Source of the DNA: Alkalibacillus aidingensis | Lineage (GTDB): Bacteria; Bacillota; Bacilli; Bacillales; Alkalibacillaceae | Direction of reading: 5' to 3' | NCBI RefSeq assembly: GCF_014595945.1 | Contig: NZ_JABXWU010000008.1 | Coordinates: forward strand, 41,651 to 105,650 | Length of the DNA stretch: 64,000 nt | Shown here: one piece after another, positions 50,185 to 57,886 of the stretch | Layout of the letters: each line of letters starts with the position of its first letter | Numbering within the stretch: position 1 is the stretch's first letter | Notes under the pieces: model-generated | The model's input: the letters and a program-made list of their open reading frames with translations, nothing else | Database searches by the model: none | Told to the model about the DNA's origin: nothing | Translations under genes and position numbers: made by a program

Positions 50185-51210
50185 ATGATAGATTTAAGAA
50201 GTGATACAGTGACCAAGCCTACTAAGGAAATGCGTGAGGCAAGCTTCCACGCTGAGGTTGGGGATGATGTTTATCAAGAGGATCCGACCGTACAATTATT
50301 AGAAAACAAAGCAGCTGAAATGTTAGGTAAAGAAGCAGCATTATTTGTCACAAGTGGGGTGCAAGGTAATCAAATAGCGGTCTTAACCCACACGCAACCA
50401 GGGAATGAGATTATTTTAGAGGAGGAATCTCACCTATTCTATTATGAAGGGGCGGCCATCTCTGCATTTGCTGGTGTACAACCACGTACAATTAAAGGCA
50501 ATCGTGGAGCGATGGATCCTAATGATATAGAAGGAGCCATTCGTCCAGAAGATGTTCATCTGCCGGAAACAGGACTTATTTGTTTAGAAAATACTCATAA
50601 CCGTGCAGGGGGTTCCGTAATTCCACTTGAAACTATGCGTGAAACTTATCAAATTGCCAATCGAAATCACATTCCTGTTCATTTAGACGGTGCTCGTTTG
50701 TTTAATGCCGTCGCGGCAACAGGCATTTCTGCTAAAGAGTACGCTAGGTACACAGACACGGTACAAATTTGCTTATCCAAAGGTTTAGGAGCACCAATTG
50801 GATCGATTATAGCAGGACCTCAGGAATTTATAAATCAAGCGAGAAAATGGCGCAAACGATTAGGAGGAGGTTTAAGACAGGTAGGGGTGATCGCAGCACC
50901 GGCTATGATTGCGTTAACTGAAATGTCAAAGCGATTGGATGAAGACCATCAGCATGCGACTCAGTTAGCTGAAGGAGTTAAAGAAGCAGGCTTTGAATTA
51001 GCGTATCCGGTCGATACTAATATCGTGCTTATGGATGTTTCCAATTCTTCGTTTAATGGTGCTGAGATGGTCAAACGTTTAGAGGAAAAAGGAGTTAAAT
51101 CCGTCCAGTTTGGCCTGGATTTAGTTAGGTTTGTAACTCATTACGATGTAGATGAAGTAGATATTGACAATGCTATTAAAACTCTGAAATCTATCAATGG
51201 TATGGTATAA
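50185..51210 (+). CDS. ltaE: Low-specificity L-threonine aldolase
   Basis: A 341-residue PLP enzyme. It starts MIDLRSDTVTKPTKEMREA; VTSGVQGNQIAVLTH, LENTHNRAGGSVIPLE and the PLP Lys in VQICLSKGLGAPIGSIIAG are diagnostic. It cleaves threonine to glycine and acetaldehyde. GGGGGAC precedes the ATG. It lies 51 nt after pabBC; glycine and PABA both feed one-carbon/folate metabolism, so cotranscription would make sense, but no coupling is shown. Confidence 0.94.
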   Translation: MIDLRSDTVTKPTKEMREASFHAEVGDDVYQEDPTVQLLENKAAEMLGKEAALFVTSGVQGNQIAVLTHTQPGNEIILEEESHLFYYEGAAISAFAGVQPRTIKGNRGAMDPNDIEGAIRPEDVHLPETGLICLENTHNRAGGSVIPLETMRETYQIANRNHIPVHLDGARLFNAVAATGISAKEYARYTDTVQICLSKGLGAPIGSIIAGPQEFINQARKWRKRLGGGLRQVGVIAAPAMIALTEMSKRLDEDHQHATQLAEGVKEAGFELAYPVDTNIVLMDVSNSSFNGAEMVKRLEEKGVKSVQFGLDLVRFVTHYDVDEVDIDNAIKTLKSINGMV

Positions 51211-51311
51211 TAAAGTTAAATTAGTGACGTACCAGGTTTTGTTGAATATACTTATGAGTTATTAATCCCTGATGTTTAACAAAGCTAATGAGTCGACCCG
51301 AGGTGTCTACC

Positions 51312-51956
51312 ATGCTTGATGCACGTTTATTTGAAACATTTATGAATTATCAAAAGGCTATTCAACAAAATAAATCTGGATCAGATCAAATGTCAATGCG
51401 CAAGATTGGACAATCATCCGAAAATATATTTAATCAAATGTTGCAATTGCAGCTTGGCCAGCAAATGCCGTTGAATGAACAAGCCATTAATTCGAGCTCC
51501 AGTGATTTGAAATCGTTATTTCTAAATCAACCAGTTTCATATACACCAGAGTATGAGTCAATTCAAAATCAAATAAAATCAAACCAAACGAACAGTGATT
51601 TTGATGAATTAATTGAGGGAGCAGCAAATAAATATGGGATAGACGCTGATTTAATTCGTTCCGTTATCGAAGTGGAATCTAGTTTTAATCCGAATGCGAT
51701 CAGCCATGCAGGAGCACAGGGATTAATGCAACTCATGCCCGGAACAGCTCAAGCATTAGGTGTTCAAGATGCGTTTGACCCACGTGAAAATATAGAAGGT
51801 GGAACACGTTACTTAAGAGACATGCTTAATCAATATAATGGCAATACCGAACTAGCTTTAGCTGCCTACAACGCAGGTCCAGGTAATGTTGCTCGTTATA
51901 ATGGTGTTCCACCTTTTGAAGAAACGCGTCAGTATATCAATAGAATTTTAGGGTGA
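51312..51956 (+). CDS. Lytic transglycosylase (SLT domain)
   Basis: A 214-residue protein with a polar N-terminal region of about 100 residues and a C-terminal SLT domain. The catalytic Glu is in IRSVIEVESSFNPNAIS; AGAQGLMQLMPGTAQALGV, GTRYLRDMLNQY and LALAAYNAGPGNVARY are the conserved SLT blocks. It cleaves the glycan strand of peptidoglycan. No signal peptide is visible, as in YjbJ/CwlQ of B. subtilis. ATG 51312 with CGAGGTG upstream is preferred over ATG 51288. Confidence 0.92.
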   Translation: MLDARLFETFMNYQKAIQQNKSGSDQMSMRKIGQSSENIFNQMLQLQLGQQMPLNEQAINSSSSDLKSLFLNQPVSYTPEYESIQNQIKSNQTNSDFDELIEGAANKYGIDADLIRSVIEVESSFNPNAISHAGAQGLMQLMPGTAQALGVQDAFDPRENIEGGTRYLRDMLNQYNGNTELALAAYNAGPGNVARYNGVPPFEETRQYINRILG

Positions 51957-51961
51957 ATACG

Positions 51962-52170
51962 CTCTAATGAACGAAATCAGCTCATCGCGAGGGTAGAACG
52001 TTAAATAGACATACTTTAATTAACGAAACCACTTCGTCACGAGTGTCAACCGTTAAATAGACATACTTTAATTAACAAAACCACTTCAAAACGAAGGTAA
52101 ACCGTTAAATAGAGTCGCTCTAATTAACGAAACCAGGCCCCTAAGAGGGAAAATTGTCAAATAGGATTAC
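51962..52170. repeat. Degenerate tandem array, about 4 copies of a 52-bp unit
   Basis: The motif CTCTAAT(T/G)AACGAAA or TTTAATTAACRAAACCACTT recurs at about 52-bp steps (near 51963, 52015, 52067 and 52119), each unit ending CCGTTAAATAGA. As in the array at 15240, the end of one unit (CGTTAAATAGAG) and the start of the next (CTCTAATTAACG) are inverted repeats over a 3-nt loop. Copies are diverged. Confidence 0.85.
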
Positions 52171-52212
52171 GCTCATCACTGTTAACACCACTGATTTCCC
52201 ACTTATTCCAAT

Positions 52213-52312
52213 GGCTCTGTTAAAGTTTAGTGTTGATAATTTAAGGAATAGTTCTTAGTTGTTGTATGGTGAAAAGCGAAGCACCATAACAACAACGGTC
52301 TTTAACAGAGCG
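52213..52312 (+). mobile_element. 100-bp MITE-like element, copy 2
   Basis: Perfect 12-bp terminal inverted repeats GCTCTGTTAAAG (52214-52225) and CTTTAACAGAGC (52300-52311), an inner hairpin TTGTTGTATGGTG ... CACCATAACAACAA, and flanking direct repeats ATTCCAAT (52205-52212 and 52313-52320), a clean 8-bp target duplication. It is an inverted, about 93% identical copy of 40966-41065. The ends resemble 8-bp-duplicating families such as ISL3 or IS1595; which one is not decided. Confidence 0.93.
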
Positions 52313-52320
52313 ATTCCAAT

Positions 52321-52352
52321 AAAAAAGCTGAATTGCGCTTTGCAATTCAGCC
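52321..52352 (-). terminator. Terminator after the methionine gamma-lyase gene
   Basis: GCTGAATTGC (52327-52336) and GCAATTCAGC (52342-52351) with six T on the minus strand. It abuts the MITE target duplication. Confidence 0.88.
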
Positions 52353-52374
52353 TTCTGCTTAATTCACCCCTTTG

Positions 52375-53568
52375 TTAACTAAGCGTTTTAGATTTCACTT
52401 GATCTAAGCTATGCTGTAAGTCTTTCCATATATCTTCCCAAGCTTCTAAACCACAAGACATTCGAATCAGTGAATCGGTAATGCCCATTTTCAATCTACT
52501 TTCTTCAGGAACAACAGCATGAGTCATCGTAGCAGGGTGTTGGATAAGTGTTTCAGCATCGCCAAGGCTAACGGCGATTTTAATAAATGATAAACAGTTT
52601 AAGAAGGCTTGTGCCTCCTGTTTACCCCCATCAATTTCAAAAGCAATCACACCGGCTCCTAACTTCATTTGCTTTTTAGCAATTTCGTAATCTGGGTTAG
52701 AGGGGTCAAACGGATAATAAACACGCTTAATTTTCGGGTGATCTTTAAGCTGGTTAACAACTTGTTCAGCATTAAATGAATGACGGTCCATTCTAACCGG
52801 CAGAGTTTTTAAACCTCTTAATAATAACCAAGCATCAAAAGGTGAGATCGTTCCACCGATATCTTTTTGGGTTGTCATCGCTACTTCAGAGATAAACTCT
52901 TGACGGCCAACTAGTAAACCAGCAATTACATCTCCATGCCCTCCAATATATTTAGTCGCGCTATGAATAACAATATCACACCCCAAGTCAATCGGACGCT
53001 GAAGATATGGAGATGAGAATGTATTGTCAACCACAACAGGGATCCCATATTCTTTAGCAACACGGGCAACCATTTCTAAGTCGATCACTTTCATGGTAGG
53101 ATTAATCGGTGTTTCTACGTAAATACAAGCCGTGTTTTCTTGAATGGCTGCACGCAAAGACTGTTCTGAATCCATCAAGCTAAAATCAGATTCGATATAA
53201 TACTTTTCCTTTAACATCTCTAAAAGTCCAAATGTACATCCATAAAGCCCTTGAGAGCATAAAATATGATCATTTGCTCTCGTAAGGGCAATTAATGTAG
53301 CAGATACAGCAGCCATTCCAGATGAAAAAGCCAATGCCGCCTCACCATTTTCTAAAGTAGCTATACGTTCTTCTAATTGACTTACAGTTGGATTGCCGAG
53401 TCTTGAATAAATATAACCAGACTCCTCACCGGCAAATCGCCTTTCACCTTGTTCAGCATTAGCAAAGGTGAATGTTGACGTTTGATAGATTGGTGATGCA
53501 AGACTGTCAAAGTGTTCTTTAGAATCATATCCATGGTGAATGACATCGGTTTCAAATCTTTTAGCCAT
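52375..53568 (-). CDS. megL: Methionine gamma-lyase
   Basis: A 397-residue Cys/Met-metabolism PLP enzyme. The PLP Lys is in IVIHSATKYIGGHGDVIAG; YIYSRLGNPTVSQLEERI and PVVVDNTFSSPYLQRPID follow family lines. The active-site loop LCSQGLYGCTFGLL has the Cys-Thr next to the catalytic Tyr that marks methionine gamma-lyases, unlike MccB, which has Gly-Thr. It would cleave methionine to methanethiol, ammonia and 2-oxobutyrate. A cre-like site lies upstream, so carbon catabolite control is likely. Confidence 0.88.
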   Translation of the reverse strand: MAKRFETDVIHHGYDSKEHFDSLASPIYQTSTFTFANAEQGERRFAGEESGYIYSRLGNPTVSQLEERIATLENGEAALAFSSGMAAVSATLIALTRANDHILCSQGLYGCTFGLLEMLKEKYYIESDFSLMDSEQSLRAAIQENTACIYVETPINPTMKVIDLEMVARVAKEYGIPVVVDNTFSSPYLQRPIDLGCDIVIHSATKYIGGHGDVIAGLLVGRQEFISEVAMTTQKDIGGTISPFDAWLLLRGLKTLPVRMDRHSFNAEQVVNQLKDHPKIKRVYYPFDPSNPDYEIAKKQMKLGAGVIAFEIDGGKQEAQAFLNCLSFIKIAVSLGDAETLIQHPATMTHAVVPEESRLKMGITDSLIRMSCGLEAWEDIWKDLQHSLDQVKSKTLS

Positions 53569-53899
53569 AGTTAAGCCTCCTCATTCCCTTTTTAAACTAT
53601 TATACCACAATTTATGTAAGCGCTTTCTTTTTTGAGTAAACTTTATAGGAAAATGAGGAGAAATATTTAGCTAGGGCATTTCTAAACTGAACATTTTTAC
53701 AAGCATAATGACAATGCCAACCACCCCACACCCTAAATCAAGTACTATTTATCTAATGGGGAAGTGGACCTTTAAAGACATTCCACTCCCCCAGCTCCTT
53801 TTAGTACTTTGGTCGATCGTCTCATTTTTTGATAAGCAGAAAAAATGATTCTACATCATGTTTATTTTGCTTCATTAAATAGTCTCTTAGTAGTAGACA
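53569..53899. other. Intergenic region between megL and rarD
   Basis: Holds the megL promoter region (minus-strand TATAAT near 53597-53602), a cre-like site, and a weak hairpin GGGGAAGTGGA/TCCACTCCCC (about 53758-53793). A 46-codon plus-strand frame (53708-53848) has no SD and no recognisable product. Confidence 0.5.
53615..53628. promoter_or_regulatory. CcpA (cre) site candidate upstream of megL
   Basis: TGTAAGCGCTTTCT matches the 14-bp cre consensus TGWAANCGNTNWCA except at the last base. It lies about 15 bp upstream of a minus-strand TATAAT, so CcpA binding there would repress megL in glucose. Confidence 0.7.
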
Positions 53900-54784
53900 T
53901 TATACCTTTTGGCTTACTTTAACCCTTTCGTAACTATAAAGGATTAGACCAATCCAAATTAGTGTGAAAGTAATTGCATGGACTGTGGTAAATGGTTCTT
54001 CAAACAAGAAAACGCCTAGTAGTAACATAATTGTTGGCGCAAAATATTGTAAAAAACCGACAAGGGATAATGGTATACGCTTTGCTCCTTGTGCGAACAG
54101 TAGCAGAGGAACAGCAGTAACAACTCCAGTGCCGACCAATAATAGACCTGTCCAGGATAAACTCAGCGCACCGACTTGAATCCACTCTAAATGAATAATA
54201 TAAATAAGAGCTAAAGGTGTGATGATTAAGGTTTCGATAGCTAAGCCAAATATGGCATTTAATTGGACCACCTTTTTAAGTAGCCCGTAAATTGCGAACG
54301 ACATTGCGAGAATAATCGCAGCCCACGGCACTTCACCAAAATGATAGGTCATATAAAGTACCCCAGTTAGTGCAAACGTAATAGCCACCCATTGTAATTT
54401 TGAAAATCGTTCTTTTAAAAAGATCAACCCAAACAAAATACTAATGAGAGGATTTATATAGTAACCTAAGCTTGCATCGAGAACTCGATCACTGTTGACT
54501 GCCCATATATATGTAACCCAATTAATACTGATGACAATCGCAGCTAAAGAAATTCCAACGGCCGTTTTCCAATCAGTAAAAATTAACCGACACTCTTTAA
54601 GGAATAAGTGCCACCTTCTAATAACTAAGATGAAAAAGATCATAAACACTAACGACCATAGCATCCGATGGGCCAGAATTTCCCAAGGTGGGACATGCTC
54701 AACTATCTTCCAATATAACGGTAAAAATCCCCATAAAATATACGCAAAAGCAGCATATAGTATACCTATTCTTTCTTCGTTCAA
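53900..54784 (-). CDS. rarD: RarD-type EamA family transporter
   Basis: A 294-residue drug/metabolite transporter with ten predicted helices. The RarD start GILYAAFAYILWGFLPLYWK and VPPWEILAHRMLWSLVF are specific to this group; SLGYYINPLISILFGLIF and FLQYFAPTIMLLLGVFLFEE mark the two EamA halves. Named for chloramphenicol sensitivity in E. coli, with the true substrate unclear. A single gene. Confidence 0.92.
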   Translation of the reverse strand: MNEERIGILYAAFAYILWGFLPLYWKIVEHVPPWEILAHRMLWSLVFMIFFILVIRRWHLFLKECRLIFTDWKTAVGISLAAIVISINWVTYIWAVNSDRVLDASLGYYINPLISILFGLIFLKERFSKLQWVAITFALTGVLYMTYHFGEVPWAAIILAMSFAIYGLLKKVVQLNAIFGLAIETLIITPLALIYIIHLEWIQVGALSLSWTGLLLVGTGVVTAVPLLLFAQGAKRIPLSLVGFLQYFAPTIMLLLGVFLFEEPFTTVHAITFTLIWIGLILYSYERVKVSQKV

Positions 54785-54961
54785 TCGTGCTCCCCCTTGC
54801 TGTACGTTGATTAGATAAATAATTTTGATATGTCATACGTTTTAGAAATTTTACGACACTCTAAATAAATTTGCAACTTTGTTTGACAGAAGTTGTCATA
54901 GTTGTGGTGAGTTTGGTCTTTCGATAAACTAGAAATAGGACAACATAGGAGGGTATACCTT

Positions 54962-55252
54962 ATGAATATTCATGTAACAGAAGAGGCAGCTAACTGGTTT
55001 AAAGAAGAAATGGACCTTAAAAGTGGAGATTCTGTTCGCTTTTTCCCGAAATACGGAGGCACTTGCTCCTTTCAAGATGGTTTCTCAATCGGGGTAACGA
55101 TTGGTAAAGCTAGTGACCCTGGGGTGAAAACCGATCTTAATGAAATTTCATTTGAGATTGATGATAAAGATGTTTGGTTCTTTAAAGACAAGGACTTATA
55201 CATTGGAGTTAAAAATGGCGAAGTTGAATATTCGGATAGGCCTGTAGAATAG
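54962..55252 (+). CDS. HesB/IscA-like domain protein (YneR type)
   Basis: A 96-residue HesB-like protein: MNIHVTEEAANWFKEEMDLK, SVRFFPKYGGTCSFQDGF, NEISFEIDDKDVWFFKDKDL. It has a single Cys, in place of the three conserved Cys of true IscA scaffolds, so it probably does not assemble Fe-S clusters like IscA. This matches the short YneR/YqkB-like group of Bacillus. AGGAGGGTA precedes the ATG. It lies 18 nt before the next gene, probably an operon. Confidence 0.85.
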   Translation: MNIHVTEEAANWFKEEMDLKSGDSVRFFPKYGGTCSFQDGFSIGVTIGKASDPGVKTDLNEISFEIDDKDVWFFKDKDLYIGVKNGEVEYSDRPVE

Positions 55253-55270
55253 AGGGAGAGGGAATTTCCT

Positions 55271-55714
55271 ATGGAGTGGACGAGTGAGAAAGCGTTTGAT
55301 TTCTTAAAAGAAGTTTATACAGATGAAGTGATGCAACAGGAAAAACGACGAGTTTTTCGACAGTTAAACCGGCAATTGTATGAACGGCTAGATGATTTAG
55401 CTATTAATCAAGCTTTGACTGAACAAGCAGAAAAGCAGCTTAGACTTTTTAAGGAATTCACCTTTATGCCTGGGGATAACATCTTTCAATCGATGCGCTA
55501 CTTATTTTTATTGGCACGTGGTGAGAAGGAAACAGACAGACAGGTAACAAGAAAGCATCTTGATCGAATATATCATTCCTTATTTAAAGCCGCGGGTATG
55601 CAAAACCCGATCATTCCAGAAAGCTTTTGGGAAACACCTATAGGCATTGCTTGTATGATTGCAGAAGATGGGGTTGAAAAGGTATATCCAATTTTAGGTG
55701 AAATGGCAAAATGA
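55271..55714 (+). CDS. Conserved hypothetical helical protein
   Basis: A 147-residue protein I do not recognise. It is predicted mostly helical, soluble, without signal peptide or membrane segments, and rich in charged residues (EVMQQEKRRVFRQLNRQL; LTEQAEKQLRLFKEF). The C-terminal half has FWETPIGIACMIAEDGVEKV and an RKHLDRIYHSLFKAAGM stretch that could form a small helix-turn-helix-like fold. It follows the HesB-like gene by 18 nt with AGAGGGAGAGGG upstream, so a shared transcript ending at the next terminator is likely. Confidence 0.7.
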   Translation: MEWTSEKAFDFLKEVYTDEVMQQEKRRVFRQLNRQLYERLDDLAINQALTEQAEKQLRLFKEFTFMPGDNIFQSMRYLFLLARGEKETDRQVTRKHLDRIYHSLFKAAGMQNPIIPESFWETPIGIACMIAEDGVEKVYPILGEMAK

Positions 55715-55744
55715 TACACTTCTTTTTCAGGAGGTGTATTTTTT
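55714..55744 (+). terminator. Terminator after the hypothetical gene
   Basis: ATACACTTC (55714-55722) and GAGGTGTAT (55731-55739) with one G-U pair, then a T run. Confidence 0.8.
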
Positions 55745-55774
55745 GTGGAGTTAAATAAGACATATTCGTAAAAA

Positions 55775-55874
55775 CTATACAGTATAGACTAACTAATATA
55801 TAATAAAGAAAGCTTGTTGACTGACGACCTTAAAGTCGAGTACGTAGACGCCTTTAATTAAGGTCATTAAAGGC
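55775..55874 (+). promoter_or_regulatory. typA leader with palindrome and overlapping alternative stems
   Basis: A 13-bp palindrome CTATACAGTATAG (55775-55787) lies near the promoter. Downstream, GACCTTAA (55826-55833) can pair with TTAAGGTC (55858-55865), while GCCTTTAAT (55850-55858) can pair with ATTAAAGGC (55866-55874). The two stems overlap at 55858-55865 and compete, so the leader could switch between folds, perhaps with temperature. No terminator follows. Confidence 0.45.
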
Positions 55875-55906
55875 AAGAAAAATAGAGATAGGAATGGAGT
55901 TTTTTT

Positions 55907-57736
55907 ATGCAAGAGCACAAAGATATTCGTAACATTGCCATCATTGCCCACGTTGACCATGGTAAAACAACATTGGTTGACCAACTATTACATTACTCAG
56001 GTACGTTTCGTGATAATGAACACGTTGATGAGCGTGCGATGGATACGGATGATTTAGAGAAAGAACGTGGGATTACGATTTTAGCCAAAAATACGGCTAT
56101 TAATTATGGAGATACACGGATCAATATTTTAGATACCCCTGGTCACGCTGATTTCGGTGGTGAAGTTGAGCGTATCATGAAAATGGTCGACGGTGTCCTT
56201 CTAGTTGTTGATGCTTATGAGGGTTGCATGCCACAGACAAGATTCGTATTAAAGAAAGCGTTAGAACAAAATTTAAAGCCCATGGTTGTTTTAAATAAAA
56301 TTGACCGTCCTAATGCACGACCAGAAGAGGTTGTTGATGAAGTTTTAGATTTATTCATCGAGCTAGGCGCTGACGATGATCAGCTTGAGTTCCCAGTAGC
56401 TTACGCATCTGCCCTGCAAGGAACGTCAGGCCATGAACCTGAGGAGCAGAATGAAACGATGGATCCCATTTTTGAAACCATTCTTGAGCATATTCCAGCA
56501 CCAACTAAGGATGTTGAGGGTCCTCTTCAGTACCAAGTAACCTTATTAGATTATAATGATTATGTTGGTCGAATCGGTGTTGGTCGTGTGTACCGTGGAC
56601 GAATGAAGGTTGGTGATCAAGTCGCTTTAATTAAGAAGGACGGCTCGATTAAAAACCATCGTATCACCAAATTGTTCGGCTTTATTGGACTGAAAAGGGT
56701 TGAAGTGAATGAAGCAGAAGCGGGTGACATAGTAGCGGTTGCAGGTATGGAGGATTTAAACGTTGGTGAGACAGTTTCTGCTGTCGACAACCCCGATCCT
56801 TTACCATTACTAAGAATTGATGAACCAACTCTACAGATGAAGTTTGTAGTTAACAACAGCCCGTTTGCTGGTAAAGAAGGTAAGTATCTAACAGCGCGAA
56901 AAATTGAAGAACGATTGTTAACTCAGTTAGAAACGGATGTTAGTTTACGTGTTGAAGAAACTGAATCACCAGATGCATGGGTCGTTTCAGGGCGTGGTGA
57001 GTTGCATCTATCTATTTTGATTGAAAACATGCGTCGTGAAGGCTATGAGTTACAAATTTCCAAACCTCAAGTTATTATTAAGGAAATTGATGGTGTTAAA
57101 TGTGAGCCGTACGAGCGTGTTCAAATCGATGTCCCTGAAGATTATACAGGTGCTGTCATGGAATCCCTTGGAACTCGTAAAGGTGAAATGCTCGACATGA
57201 CGAATCAAGGTAACGGTCAAGTTCGTTTAGAGTTCAAAGTTCCATCACGTGGTTTAATCGGTTACGCAACTGAATTCATGTCACAAACACGTGGGTATGG
57301 AATCCTTAACCACACGTTTGATGCCTATGAGCCTGTAGCACCTGGATCTGTAGGTGGGCGTCGCCAAGGTGTCCTTGTTTCACAAGAAAAAGGTAAAGCA
57401 ACGACATACAGTATATTAGCTTTAGAAGATCGTGGCGTTATTTTTGTAGAGCCTGGTACAGAGGTATATGAAGGTATGATCGTCGGTGAACATAACCGTG
57501 ACAACGATTTAACAGTTAATATCACCAAAGAAAAGGCTTTAACTAATGTGCGTTCAGCAACGAAGGATAATACTACAACGTTAAAAGGAACACGTAAATT
57601 AACATTAGAAGAAGCAATTGAATATCTAAATGATGATGAATATTGTGAAGTCACACCAGAGTCGATTCGCTTACGTAAGAAGATACTAAATAAGAGTGAG
57701 CGTGAACGTGCTCAGAAGAAAGCAAAACTTCAGTAA
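55907..57736 (+). CDS. typA: Ribosome-associated GTPase TypA/BipA
   Basis: A 609-residue translational GTPase. G1 IIAHVDHGKTTLVDQLLHYS, G2 around KERGITILAKNTAI, G3 ILDTPGHADFGGEVERI, G4 VVLNKIDRPNARPEEVVD; then the beta-barrel domain II, EF-G-like domains and the BipA-specific C-terminal domain (PGTEVYEGMIVGEHNRDNDL, NVRSATKDNTTTLKGTRKL). BipA aids 50S assembly and growth at low temperature. AATGGAG precedes the ATG. Confidence 0.98.
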   Translation: MQEHKDIRNIAIIAHVDHGKTTLVDQLLHYSGTFRDNEHVDERAMDTDDLEKERGITILAKNTAINYGDTRINILDTPGHADFGGEVERIMKMVDGVLLVVDAYEGCMPQTRFVLKKALEQNLKPMVVLNKIDRPNARPEEVVDEVLDLFIELGADDDQLEFPVAYASALQGTSGHEPEEQNETMDPIFETILEHIPAPTKDVEGPLQYQVTLLDYNDYVGRIGVGRVYRGRMKVGDQVALIKKDGSIKNHRITKLFGFIGLKRVEVNEAEAGDIVAVAGMEDLNVGETVSAVDNPDPLPLLRIDEPTLQMKFVVNNSPFAGKEGKYLTARKIEERLLTQLETDVSLRVEETESPDAWVVSGRGELHLSILIENMRREGYELQISKPQVIIKEIDGVKCEPYERVQIDVPEDYTGAVMESLGTRKGEMLDMTNQGNGQVRLEFKVPSRGLIGYATEFMSQTRGYGILNHTFDAYEPVAPGSVGGRRQGVLVSQEKGKATTYSILALEDRGVIFVEPGTEVYEGMIVGEHNRDNDLTVNITKEKALTNVRSATKDNTTTLKGTRKLTLEEAIEYLNDDEYCEVTPESIRLRKKILNKSERERAQKKAKLQ

Positions 57737-57750
57737 TTGTGCTTAAAACA

Positions 57751-57796
57751 AAAAAGCTACCTCCGAAACCAAAATAAGCTTCGGAGGTAGCTTTTT
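57751..57796. terminator. Bidirectional terminator after typA
   Basis: AAAAAGCTACCTCCGAA (57751-57767) and TTCGGAGGTAGCTTTTT (57780-57796) form a 17-bp stem with a 12-nt loop. Confidence 0.92.
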
Positions 57797-57841
57797 TATG
57801 TTGGTTTAAAGTGTCGCTACCCTAACAATGTTTTAGAGCAA

Positions 57842-57872
57842 CAAAAAAAGAGGTTGGCAAAAGCCAACCTCT
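57842..57872 (-). terminator. Terminator after oppA
   Basis: AGAGGTTGGC/GCCAACCTCT (57849-57858, 57863-57872) around an AAAA loop, with seven T on the minus strand. Confidence 0.9.
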
Positions 57873-57886
57873 CTAAACTAACTATA

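Noticed and set aside
53708..53848. A 46-codon plus-strand frame upstream of rarD
   Set aside because: It has a hydrophobic stretch but no SD and no recognisable family. It could be a remnant; not supported as a gene.
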